Positions 48,516-55,417 of a DNA stretch of 55,417 nucleotides are shown piece after piece. Each line of letters begins with the position of its first letter. The stretch's first letter is position 1. Source of the DNA: DASRZM01 sp035686365 (GTDB lineage: Bacteria > Pseudomonadota > Gammaproteobacteria > Xanthomonadales > Xanthomonadaceae); assembly GCA_035686365.1 (NCBI GenBank), contig DASRZM010000057.1, positions 1 through 55,417 of the forward strand, read 5' to 3'. A program made the position numbers and the translations under genes. The notes under the pieces are model-generated. The model did no database searches. It saw only the letters and a program-made list of their open reading frames with translations, and was not told the origin of the DNA.

Positions 48516-49874
48516 ATGGAGCAGCACGACGCGATCGGTGGGCGCGAACGCGGCTTTCGCGTCTCGCTGCGCGAGTCCCCGCCACTGCTGTGGTCGTTCC
48601 TGTACTTCTTTTTCCTGCTGACCGGATATTACGTGCTGCGCCCGGTGCGCGACGCGCTGGGCGCGTCCTCGGACATCGAGGTCGTGTTTCCGCGGTTCGC
48701 GCTGGACTTTGCCGAGGGACACGGGATCGCGCTGGGCGAGCTCACGCTGCAACTGATGTTCACCGCGACCTTCGTCTCGATGCTGCTGCTGCAGCCGGTG
48801 TACGGATGGCTGGTCGCGCGCTACCGCCGGCGGGTGTTTCTCCCCGCGGTGTACACGGTGTTCATCGCCTGCCTGCTGGGCTTCTACTTCGTGTTCGACG
48901 TGGGCCTGGCGGGCCGAGGATTCGTCTTCTTCGTCTGGGTGGCGGTGTTCAATCTGTTCGCGGTGTCCGTGTTCTGGAGCTTCATGTCGGACATCTACCT
49001 GGATTCGGAGGCGCGACGTTACTACGGCTACATTGCCGCCGGCGGGACACTCGGCGGACTGGCCGGGCCGCTGATCACGCGACTGCTGGTCGAGCGCATC
49101 GGCGTGGCCAACCTGCTGCTGGTCTCGGCGCTGCTGCTGGGGCTGTGCATCGTGTGCATCCTGCGCCTGCGCCGGTGGGCACGGGAGCGCGAGGCGCAGC
49201 GCCGGGACCTGTGGCGCGGCCGCGCCATGGGCGGCACCGTGCTGGCCGGCCTGAGGCTGACCGCGCGCGACCCGCTGCTGCGTGCGATGGTGCTGCTGAT
49301 GTTCTTCGGTGTGGGTGTGGGCACGCTGCTCTACAACGAGCAGCGCGAGATCGCACTGCGCTGGTTCGACGACGCCGAGGCGCGCACGGCCTACTATTCG
49401 ATGATCGACCTGGCGATCAATTTCCTGACCCTGACCGTCCAGCTGCTGTTCACGCGCGCGTTGCTCAGCCGTTACGGCGTGGCGCCGCTGCTGATGATCC
49501 CGGTGGTGGCGGTGACCCTGGGCTTCGCATTGTTGACGGCCTCGCCGCTTCCGTTGCTGGTGGCCGGCGTCCAGGTGGTGACCCGGGCCGGCAATTTCTC
49601 GCTGGTGCAGCCGGCGCGCGAAAGCGTATTCACCCGCGTGGACCGCGAGTCGCGCTACAAGGCCAAGGCCTTCATCGATACGGCGGTCTACCGCGGCGGC
49701 GATCTCAGTTTCGTGTGGCTGCACAAGCTGCTGGCCGGGTTCGGGTCGGCAGCGGTGTTCGGCGCCGGCGTGCTGGTCGCGCTGGCGATGAGCTTCTCGG
49801 CCTGGCGCGTGGTGCAGCTCCAGCGCGGGCGCGCCGATGCCCGCGAGCAGGCGGCCACCGCGCCGGCCCGGTGA
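48516..49874 (+). CDS. MFS/Npt-like transporter (ATP/ADP translocase-related)
   Basis: A 452-residue membrane protein with 11-12 hydrophobic segments. Its start (SFLYFFFLLTGYYVLRPVRD) and SDIYLDSEARRYYGYIAAGGTLG motif, split here after Arg, resemble the Npt1/Npt2 nucleotide transporter family within the MFS, known from obligate intracellular bacteria and plastids. Free-living bacteria carry distant members of unknown substrate. C-terminal SLVQPARESVFTRVDRESRY is also family-like. No clear ribosome binding site precedes the ATG. The next gene starts 121 bp later with its own likely promoter. Confidence 0.75.
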   Translation: MEQHDAIGGRERGFRVSLRESPPLLWSFLYFFFLLTGYYVLRPVRDALGASSDIEVVFPRFALDFAEGHGIALGELTLQLMFTATFVSMLLLQPVYGWLVARYRRRVFLPAVYTVFIACLLGFYFVFDVGLAGRGFVFFVWVAVFNLFAVSVFWSFMSDIYLDSEARRYYGYIAAGGTLGGLAGPLITRLLVERIGVANLLLVSALLLGLCIVCILRLRRWAREREAQRRDLWRGRAMGGTVLAGLRLTARDPLLRAMVLLMFFGVGVGTLLYNEQREIALRWFDDAEARTAYYSMIDLAINFLTLTVQLLFTRALLSRYGVAPLLMIPVVAVTLGFALLTASPLPLLVAGVQVVTRAGNFSLVQPARESVFTRVDRESRYKAKAFIDTAVYRGGDLSFVWLHKLLAGFGSAAVFGAGVLVALAMSFSAWRVVQLQRGRADAREQAATAPAR

Positions 49875-49945
49875 GGCGCATCGAACCGTCCGGGCGGCGG
49901 GCTCGGAGCCGCGCACGGCGACCGGTTGCACGCCCGGCGCGCCGC

Positions 49946-49951
49946 TATAAT
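49946..49951 (+). promoter_or_regulatory. Putative -10 element of the PKHD hydroxylase gene
   Basis: A perfect TATAAT, preceded by GC, 45 bases before the gene start. TTGCAC at 49926-49931 is only 14 bp away, too close for a standard -35. Confidence 0.4.
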
Positions 49952-49995
49952 CGCCCGCCAGGCCGTCATCGGCGCAGACCGGACCATCCGGCCGC

Positions 49996-50661
49996 ATGAT
50001 CCAGCGCATCCGCAACCTTGTGAGCGCCGCGCAGGTCGCGCAGCTGCGCGAGCTGTGCCAGCGCCTGGGCATGGTCGATGGCCGCGTCACCAATCCCGAC
50101 TCCAAGGTCAAGCACAACCTGCAGGTCTCGCACGAGGATCCGGCCGCTGCCGAACCCGGGCTGATCCTGCGCGAGGCGCTGTTCCGGCATCCGGAGGTGC
50201 GGGCGTTCGCCATTCCGCGTGCCATGGCGCGACCCACCGTCGCCGCCTATCGCCCGGGCATGAACTACGGCTGGCACGTCGACGAGGCGATGTTTCCCTC
50301 GCAGCCGCCGCTGCGCTCGGACATCTCGTGCACCGTGTTCCTGTCGGCGCCGGAGGAGTACGAGGGCGGCGAGCTGGTGATCGAGCTGGGGCAGGAGCGC
50401 ATGCGCTACAAGCTTCCGGCGGGAGACGCCGTGCTGTACCCGTCCACGACCATCCACCAGGTCGAGCCGGTCACCTCGGGCGAACGCTGGGTCGGAATCA
50501 CCTGGATCCAGAGCTATGTCGCCGACGCGCATCGACGCGGGCTGCTGCACCAGATCGACGAGGCGCGTGCGCTGGAGCACGCACGCGGCGTCGATGCGCG
50601 CATGAACGTGCTGCTGGAGTCGCTGCGGACCAACCTGTTCCGGATGTGGTCGGACGCGTGA
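49996..50661 (+). CDS. PKHD-type Fe(II)/2-oxoglutarate-dependent hydroxylase
   Basis: A 221-residue dioxygenase of the PiuC/YbiX type. The iron ligands His94 and Asp96 (GWHVDEAMF) and His154 (TTIHQVEPV) are present, with Arg164 (SGERW) for 2-oxoglutarate. MIQRIRNLVSAAQV is a normal family start. PiuC genes usually accompany TonB-dependent siderophore receptors; none is in view. Instead the stop overlaps the start of a cation exporter (GTGA), implying joint expression and perhaps a link to metal balance (inference). Substrate unknown. Confidence 0.92.
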   Translation: MIQRIRNLVSAAQVAQLRELCQRLGMVDGRVTNPDSKVKHNLQVSHEDPAAAEPGLILREALFRHPEVRAFAIPRAMARPTVAAYRPGMNYGWHVDEAMFPSQPPLRSDISCTVFLSAPEEYEGGELVIELGQERMRYKLPAGDAVLYPSTTIHQVEPVTSGERWVGITWIQSYVADAHRRGLLHQIDEARALEHARGVDARMNVLLESLRTNLFRMWSDA

Positions 50662-51563
50662 GCCCGATACCGGTCCACGCCCACGACCACTCGCATCACG
50701 ACCGCGGCGTCGGTGCGCGCCGGATCGGCGCTGCGCTGACGATCATCGTGGTGGTCGCGGTCGCGGAGCTGATCGGCGGCTGGCTCAGCGGATCGTTGGC
50801 GCTGATCGCCGATGCCGCGCACATGGCCACCGATGCGCTGGCACTGACGCTGGCGCTGCTCGCCGCGCGGCTGGAGGCGCGCCCTGCGGGCCCACGGCAT
50901 TCCTACGGGTTCCGGCGCGCGCCGGTGCTGGCCGCCTTCGTCAACGGCCTGGCGCTGTTCGCGATCGCGCTGTGGATCGTGGTCGAGGCGGTCGAACGCT
51001 GGTTCGCCCCGCAGCCGGTACTGGGGCTGCCGATGCTCGTGATCGCCTGCATCGGCCTGCTCGCCAACCTGGCCGGCCTGGCGCTGCTGCGCGGCGGCGA
51101 CCGCCAGGACCTGAACGTGCGCGGGGCGATCCTGCACATGATCGGCGACCTGCTGGGCTCGGTCGCGGCCATCGCCGCCGCGGTGGTGATCCTGTCGACC
51201 GGCTGGACGCCGATCGATCCGCTGCTGTCGGTGGTGGTGGCGCTGCTGGTTCTGGTCAGCGCCGCGCGGCTGCTGCGCGATTCGGCGCACGTGCTCCTGG
51301 AGGGCGCACCGGCGCACGCCCGCACCGACATCATCGAGGGCGAACTGCCGCGTCGCGTGCAGGGACTGGCGTCACTGCACCACGTCCACGTCTGGTCGCT
51401 GTCGCTGCGCGAAACGCTGCTGACCTGCCATGCGCGGCTGCAGTCCGGCGCCGATCCCGACCAGGTGCTGGCGGCGATGCGGCGTACCTTGCAAGCCGAC
51501 TACGGCATCGCCCACGCGACCATCGAGATCGAGCGCGAGATCTGCCACGACCACTCGCATTGA
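50658..51563 (+). CDS. CDF family divalent metal cation exporter (ZitB/CzcD-like)
   Basis: A 301-residue cation diffusion facilitator with six membrane helices. The zinc-type transport site is His55/Asp59 in helix 2 (DAAHMATDA) and His160/Asp164 in helix 5 (HMIGDLLGS), the HD-HD pattern of Zn/Cd carriers. Histidine clusters sit at the N terminus (VHAHDHSHHD) and at the end (CHDHSH). The cytoplasmic dimerisation domain (about 205-300) is typical. It starts with GTG at 50658 overlapping the hydroxylase stop. Probably Zn, Co or Cd efflux driven by protons. Confidence 0.92.
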   Translation: MSPIPVHAHDHSHHDRGVGARRIGAALTIIVVVAVAELIGGWLSGSLALIADAAHMATDALALTLALLAARLEARPAGPRHSYGFRRAPVLAAFVNGLALFAIALWIVVEAVERWFAPQPVLGLPMLVIACIGLLANLAGLALLRGGDRQDLNVRGAILHMIGDLLGSVAAIAAAVVILSTGWTPIDPLLSVVVALLVLVSAARLLRDSAHVLLEGAPAHARTDIIEGELPRRVQGLASLHHVHVWSLSLRETLLTCHARLQSGADPDQVLAAMRRTLQADYGIAHATIEIEREICHDHSH

Positions 51564-51571
51564 CGCTGCGC

Positions 51572-51642
51572 ACTCCCTGCCTTTCGCGCAGCGAACGGGA
51601 GGAGCAGGCTCTCTGCCTCCGTTTCGCGCAGCGAGCGGGTGC
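51572..51642. repeat. Direct repeat between the convergent CDF and fadE genes
   Basis: TTTCGCGCAGCGAACGGG (about 51582-51599) recurs as TTTCGCGCAGCGAGCGGG (about 51621-51638). They fill the 79-bp gap; no T-run terminator is visible. Confidence 0.5.
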
Positions 51643-54108
51643 TCATGCGGCAGCGCGCGGTGACTTGGCGGCCGCCGCGGTGCCGGCCATCAGCGACTCG
51701 GGCTCGAAGTCGTCCACGGCGATGATCTCGCTGACCAGCGCGTGCATCTCGCGCAGCGCGTCGCTCTCCTCGGCCGTGAGCAGGCGCTTGATCTGCGCCT
51801 CGTGCAGCTGGGCACCGTAATCCAGCGCCTGGATCTCGCCGGACTTCACGGCCTTGAGGAACTTCCGCTCGATCGGTTCGGCGGCGATGATCCTGGGCAG
51901 CGCCGCGTTCATGCGGCCGACCGCGTTGTTTGCGCACGGTGTGCGGAATACGCCTTCGGTGAGGCGGTCGCGGGTGTCCGAAGGCACCAGCAGCACGCTG
52001 GCGGCGCGGTGGCCCAGGCGGTCCGACGGGGGCTGCGCGCGGCGGCCCAGCGGAAACACCAGCAGCCACAGCAGCCAGCCGACCGGCCGGATCGGGAAGT
52101 TGCGCAGGGCGCCGGAGAGCGCGTTCTCGATCCGGAACACGCATTCGTGGAAGGCCCAGGCCAGCAGCGGCCGCTCGCCGGCCGGGCGCTGCTCGTCCTC
52201 GTAGCGCTTGAGCATGGCGCTGGCGATGTACAGGTACGAGAGCACGTCGCCGAGCCGCGCCGAGAGCTTCTCCTTGAACTTGAGCTTGCCGCCCAGCAAC
52301 AGCATCGAGGTGTCGGCCACCAGCGCCAGCGCCGCCGAGTAGCGGGTGAGCTTGCGGTAATAGCGGCGCGTGTAGCGGTCGCCCGGCACCCGACCGATGC
52401 GGGCGGCGGTCAGGCCCAGCACGAAGCTGCGCACCGCGTTGGAGATCGCAAAGCCGATGTGGCCGAACAGGTGGCGATCGAACTGCGTGAGCCGGGTCTG
52501 CGGATCCGGGTGCTGCGCGGCCTGCATCTCCTTGAGTACCCAGGGATGGCAGCGGATCGCGCCCTGGCCGAAGATCATCATGGAGCGGGTGAGGATGTTG
52601 GCGCCCTCCACCGTGATCGCGATCGGCGCGCCCTGCCAGTTGCGCCCCAGGTAGTTTCTCGGCCCCAGCACGATGCCCTTGCCGCCATGGATGTCCATGG
52701 CGTCGCGGGCGACCTCCCGGCCCAGCTCGGTGGCGTGGTACTTGGCGATCGCCGAGGGCACCGCGGGTTTCTCGCCGCGGTCCACCGCGGCGGCGGTGGC
52801 CAGCGCCAGCGCATTGATCGCGTAGGTGTAGCCGGCGATGCGCGCCAGCGCCTCCTCCACGCCCTCGAAGCGGCCGATCGGCAGACCGAACTGCTTGCGG
52901 ATGCGCGCATAGGCGCCGGTGGCCAGCGCGCCCATCTTGACGCCGCCGGTGGCGTTGGACGGCAGCGAGATCGCGCGCCCGACCGACAGGCACTCGACCA
53001 GCATGCGCCAGCCCTGGCCGACGTAGTCGGGCCCGCCGATCAGCACAGACAGCGGTACGAACACGTCCTGGCCGCGCACCGGACCATTCTGGAACGGAAC
53101 ATTGAGCGGCAGGTGGCGGCGGCCGATCTCCAGGCCCGGCGCCGTACTGGGCAGCAGCGCCAGGGTGATGCCCAGGTCCTCGGCGTCGCCGAGCAGGTGG
53201 TCGGGGTCGTACATGCGGAAGGCCAGGCCCACCAGCGTGGCCACCGGGGCCAGGGTGATGTAGCGCTTGTCGAAGTTCAGCCGCACACCGACCACGCGTG
53301 CACCGTCCCACTCGCCCTCGCAGACCACCCCGTGGTCGGGGATGGAGGTGGCATCGGAACCGGCGGTGGGGCCGGTCAGTGCAAAGCAGGGGATCTCGCG
53401 GCCGTCGGCCAGTCGCGGCAGGTAGTGGTTCTTCTGCTCGTCGGTGCCGTAGTGCAGCAGCAGTTCGGCGGGGCCCAGCGAGTTGGGCACCGCGACGGTG
53501 GAAGCCAGCGTGGTGGAGACCGAGGCCAGCTTCTGCAGCACCCGCGAGTGCGCCAGCGCCGAAAAGCCCAGGCCGCCGTAGGCCTTGGGGATGATCATGC
53601 CGAAGAACCTTCGGGACTTCAGGAACTGCCACACTTCCGGCGCCAGGTCGGCGGCTTCGTGGGTGACTTTCCAGTCGTCGTTCATACGGCAGACCTCTTC
53701 GCAGGGGCCGTCCAGGAAGGCCTGTTCCTCTGCGCTGAGCTCCGGCCTGGGCTGCGCCAGCAGCTTCGACCAGCGCGGGCGCCCCGAGAACAGCTCGCCC
53801 TCGAAACCGACCGTGCCGGCTTCCAGCGCGACGCGCTCGGTGTCGGAAAGCTGCGGCAGCAGCCGCGTGTAGAACGCCAGCAGCGGGCGCGTGAGCCGGG
53901 TGCGCCGCGTGGGCAGGTGCAGCAGCGGTACGGTGACGGCGGCCAGCAGGACCGCGGCCATCAGGGTCGCGATCCAGTTCGCGCCCAGTGCCGCGGCGGC
54001 GAGCACGGCGGCGGCGGACAGGCCGGTCCAGGCGCGCAGCGACAGACGGTGGTAGGCGGCGAAGGCGCCGGCCAGCAGCAGGGCCAGGAAAGGGGCAAGG
54101 ACGCTCAT
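51643..54108 (-). CDS. fadE: Acyl-CoA dehydrogenase, FadE type
   Basis: This FAD enzyme catalyses the first step of fatty acid beta-oxidation. The protein has 821 residues, the large gammaproteobacterial form. Two or three hydrophobic segments at 1-65 probably anchor it to the inner membrane. The acyl-CoA dehydrogenase core (about 130-560) contains FFGMIIPKAYGGLGFS, CFALTGPTAGSDATS and YAINALALATAA; DUF1974-like sequence fills the C-terminal third. The ATG at 54108 has GGAGCTG upstream and overlaps the stop of the hydrolase gene (ATGA). It shares the operon and likely the CATACGC operators of that gene. Confidence 0.95.
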   Translation of the reverse strand: MSVLAPFLALLLAGAFAAYHRLSLRAWTGLSAAAVLAAAALGANWIATLMAAVLLAAVTVPLLHLPTRRTRLTRPLLAFYTRLLPQLSDTERVALEAGTVGFEGELFSGRPRWSKLLAQPRPELSAEEQAFLDGPCEEVCRMNDDWKVTHEAADLAPEVWQFLKSRRFFGMIIPKAYGGLGFSALAHSRVLQKLASVSTTLASTVAVPNSLGPAELLLHYGTDEQKNHYLPRLADGREIPCFALTGPTAGSDATSIPDHGVVCEGEWDGARVVGVRLNFDKRYITLAPVATLVGLAFRMYDPDHLLGDAEDLGITLALLPSTAPGLEIGRRHLPLNVPFQNGPVRGQDVFVPLSVLIGGPDYVGQGWRMLVECLSVGRAISLPSNATGGVKMGALATGAYARIRKQFGLPIGRFEGVEEALARIAGYTYAINALALATAAAVDRGEKPAVPSAIAKYHATELGREVARDAMDIHGGKGIVLGPRNYLGRNWQGAPIAITVEGANILTRSMMIFGQGAIRCHPWVLKEMQAAQHPDPQTRLTQFDRHLFGHIGFAISNAVRSFVLGLTAARIGRVPGDRYTRRYYRKLTRYSAALALVADTSMLLLGGKLKFKEKLSARLGDVLSYLYIASAMLKRYEDEQRPAGERPLLAWAFHECVFRIENALSGALRNFPIRPVGWLLWLLVFPLGRRAQPPSDRLGHRAASVLLVPSDTRDRLTEGVFRTPCANNAVGRMNAALPRIIAAEPIERKFLKAVKSGEIQALDYGAQLHEAQIKRLLTAEESDALREMHALVSEIIAVDDFEPESLMAGTAAAAKSPRAAA

Positions 54109-55010
54109 GGACAGCTCCGGGGTCGGGACCGAGCGGACTCGGTGCGGTTCAGGAAATCGAGTATGAGGCCGGTGAAGCGCGCGTTGCTGTCGCCGGCGAC
54201 CATGTGGGTGGCATCGTCGATGCGCGCGTGCCCGGCGTGCGGTGCCAGCCTGCAGAACTCGGCGACGGTGCGCTCGGAAACCAGGTCGCTGAGGCCGCCG
54301 CTGACCAGCAGCGTGGGCAGGCGCAACCGCGCAGCCGCCGCGGCCAGCCGGTCCTGCCAGCGCTCGGCCTGGTCGGCCAGCTCCTGCAGCAGGCGCGGAT
54401 CCCAGTGCCAGCGCAGGCGGTCGTCGGGCCCGCGCACCAGCAGGCCCTGGAGCCGGTCGGGCGACTTGCGCCGCGCGCGGTGCGGCAGGTAGTGCGCGAT
54501 CGCGTCGGCAGCCGCATCGAACGATTCGAAGCCCTGCGGGTGGGCGCGCATGAAGCCGATGATGCGCTCCACGCCGGCCGGCTCCCAGCGCGGGGTGACA
54601 TCCACCAGCACCAGCGCCGAGAATGGCGGGGCCGCGGACTCGCCAGCCGCGAGCAGGCCCAGCAGGCCGCCCATCGAGGCGCCGATCCACGCCGGGCGGG
54701 GGGCGCTGGCGGCCAGTACCCGGACATCGTCCAGGAACTGCTCCAGCGTGTAGGGCACGCCGGCCGGGTTCCACTGGCTGCGGCCGTGGCCGCGGCCGTC
54801 GGCCGCCACGGCGTGGTACCCGGACTGCGCAAGGGCCGAGGCGGTCGTACGCCATGCCCGGGCGGTCTGGCCGAAGCCATGCGCGAGCACGACGCCGCCG
54901 CGAGCCGCGTCCACCGGCCCGGTCACGTCACAGGCCAGCGCCAATCCGTCGTGGGAGAGCAGCGTCCGGGTCGAGATCAGGGGGCCGGGGTCGGTCAGGT
55001 TCGCAACCAT
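54105..55010 (-). CDS. Alpha/beta hydrolase
   Basis: A 301-residue serine hydrolase. The oxyanion loop is VVLAHGFGQTARAW, the nucleophile elbow GASMGG with Ser112, and an Asp in SGGLSDLVS and a His in DDATHMVAGD complete the triad. The family includes lipases, esterases and thioesterases. Overlap with fadE (ATGA) suggests it releases fatty acids or acts on acyl-CoA in the same pathway (inference). I start it at the ATG at 55010 because the promoter puts the transcript start there; an ATG two codons upstream (55016) is the alternative. Confidence 0.88.
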   Translation of the reverse strand: MVANLTDPGPLISTRTLLSHDGLALACDVTGPVDAARGGVVLAHGFGQTARAWRTTASALAQSGYHAVAADGRGHGRSQWNPAGVPYTLEQFLDDVRVLAASAPRPAWIGASMGGLLGLLAAGESAAPPFSALVLVDVTPRWEPAGVERIIGFMRAHPQGFESFDAAADAIAHYLPHRARRKSPDRLQGLLVRGPDDRLRWHWDPRLLQELADQAERWQDRLAAAAARLRLPTLLVSGGLSDLVSERTVAEFCRLAPHAGHARIDDATHMVAGDSNARFTGLILDFLNRTESARSRPRSCP

Positions 55011-55059
55011 ACGCATCAGTATGGTCAGCCGTTCCCCGCGAGTCAATACGCAGGCGTAT
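55006..55059 (-). promoter_or_regulatory. Promoter with paired palindromic operators for the hydrolase-fadE operon
   Basis: On the minus strand TTGACT (55041-55046) and CATACT (55018-55023) are 17 bp apart, a good sigma-70 promoter. Palindrome A, ACCATAC-6-GTATGGT (55006-55025), covers the -10 and start codon. Palindrome B, ATACGC-AG-GCGTAT (55046-55059), abuts the -35. Both contain the half-site CATACGC, and their centres are 37 bp apart. This looks like repression by a dimeric regulator, probably TetR type; no such gene is in the window. Confidence 0.65.
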
Positions 55060-55195
55060 GGATGGACGTACCGTCGGTCCCGAGCGCAGCGCATCGGAGT
55101 GGATGCCTGTCCTTGGTCCGTCGAGATGGAGGCTTGGGGTCGGCGTATTCCTTAACGTTGCGGTTTGGCGTGTGCCGGTTTCGCTCCGTAGGGCG

Positions 55196-55315
55196 TGCCG
55201 GGGTCCGGTAGCGCTTGCCGGAGTCACAGCCATGTTTGCCGTGAACCCGTCCATGGGGGCTCTTTGGCGACATCCCTGTCGCCAACGTCCCGGCAAGCGC
55301 TACCGGCCCCCGGCA
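55196..55315 (+). repeat. Inverted-repeat element, third family member
   Basis: A 120-bp element has 26-bp arms (55196-55221 and 55290-55315) that pair at 25 of 26 positions, around the core GGTAGCGCTTGCCGG. Inside is a perfect hairpin TTGGCGACA-TCCC-TGTCGCCAA. Like the elements at 29500 and 31859, it is preceded by GCTCCGTAGGG and has inner hairpins with ATCC[CA]TG at the turn. It lies in the gene-free right end (55017-55417), which otherwise holds only REPs. Confidence 0.8.
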
Positions 55316-55350
55316 CTTGCCTCGGGGCGGGTGGGTGATTGCGCTGCGTT

Positions 55351-55417
55351 CGATCGCGGCCAATGGCCGCTCCTGCAAAGCGCGACGATCGACATTTCGC
55401 GGCCAACGGCCGCTCCT
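55351..55417 (-). repeat. Two inverted REPs at the window end
   Basis: CGATCGCGGCCAATGGCCGC then TCCTGC (55351-55376) and CGCGGCCAACGGCCGCTCCT (55398-55417, cut by the window edge), both in the reverse orientation. Confidence 0.75.

Noticed and set aside
51500..53632. Alternative 710-codon frame overlapping fadE
   Set aside because: It is a second minus-strand frame within fadE with Arg/Ala/Gly-rich composition and no motifs.

Overview
The window is about 55 kb of high-GC gammaproteobacterial chromosome. Gene content and order point to a Xanthomonadaceae/Lysobacteraceae member (Lysobacter-, Luteimonas- or Xanthomonas-like). Examples are secA followed by a Nudix/ThiE-like fusion, pilB-C-D-coaE, pilS-pilR beside pilA, and LemA beside an M48 peptidase. 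GTAG/GTGG-headed REP palindromes of the kind known from Stenotrophomonas and relatives are abundant. Genus cannot be fixed from sequence alone. Most of the DNA is ordinary housekeeping core; the unusual material lies in the intergenic repeats and the pilin locus.

Layout: 1-221 end of an IS3-family insertion sequence; 383-4359 secA and the Nudix/ThiE-like fusion; 4405-8970 (minus) pilB-pilC-pilD-coaE; 9038-10896 GT2 glycosyltransferase plus a flippase-fold membrane protein; 10904-16106 (minus) methyltransferase, two GT-C/TPR membrane proteins and the major pilin pilA between them; 16238-19417 (minus) pilR and pilS; 19718-23603 sucC, sucD, nadE; 23774-24640 (minus) bamD; 24845-29322 rluD, pgeF, clpB; 29798-31798 an ABC-F ATPase flanked by duplicated repeat modules; 32137-35250 gcvT, gcvH, gcvPA; 35251-36085 a structured gene-free stretch with a possible small RNA; 36086-36727 a histone H1-like protein; 36981-39623 a GGDEF/EAL protein; 39635-40876 (minus) serine hydrolase; 40998-43584 lemA and M48 peptidase; 43617-45245 (minus) GMC oxidoreductase; 45378-48418 an exported PCMT-like protein and a spermidine-synthase-like membrane protein; 48516-49874 an Npt-like MFS carrier; 49996-51563 a PKHD hydroxylase and a CDF metal exporter; 51643-55010 (minus) alpha/beta hydrolase and fadE.

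How the parts fit: the pil genes make a near-complete regulated pilin module (sensor, sigma-54 activator, pilin with a good -24/-12 promoter, assembly ATPase, platform, peptidase). Interleaved are genes that could make, flip, transfer and methylate a lipid-linked sugar, which suggests a pilin glycosylation pathway (inference).

The best second-look items are: a REP pair translated in frame inside the second ATPase domain of the ABC-F protein; a family of about 110-bp inverted-repeat elements, two of which flank that gene and share a compensatory base-pair change; the pilA terminator lying inside the 5' end of the next ORF; a promoter-terminator pair defining a possible small RNA of about 230 nt; and a leaderless-looking hydrolase-fadE operon with paired palindromic operators.
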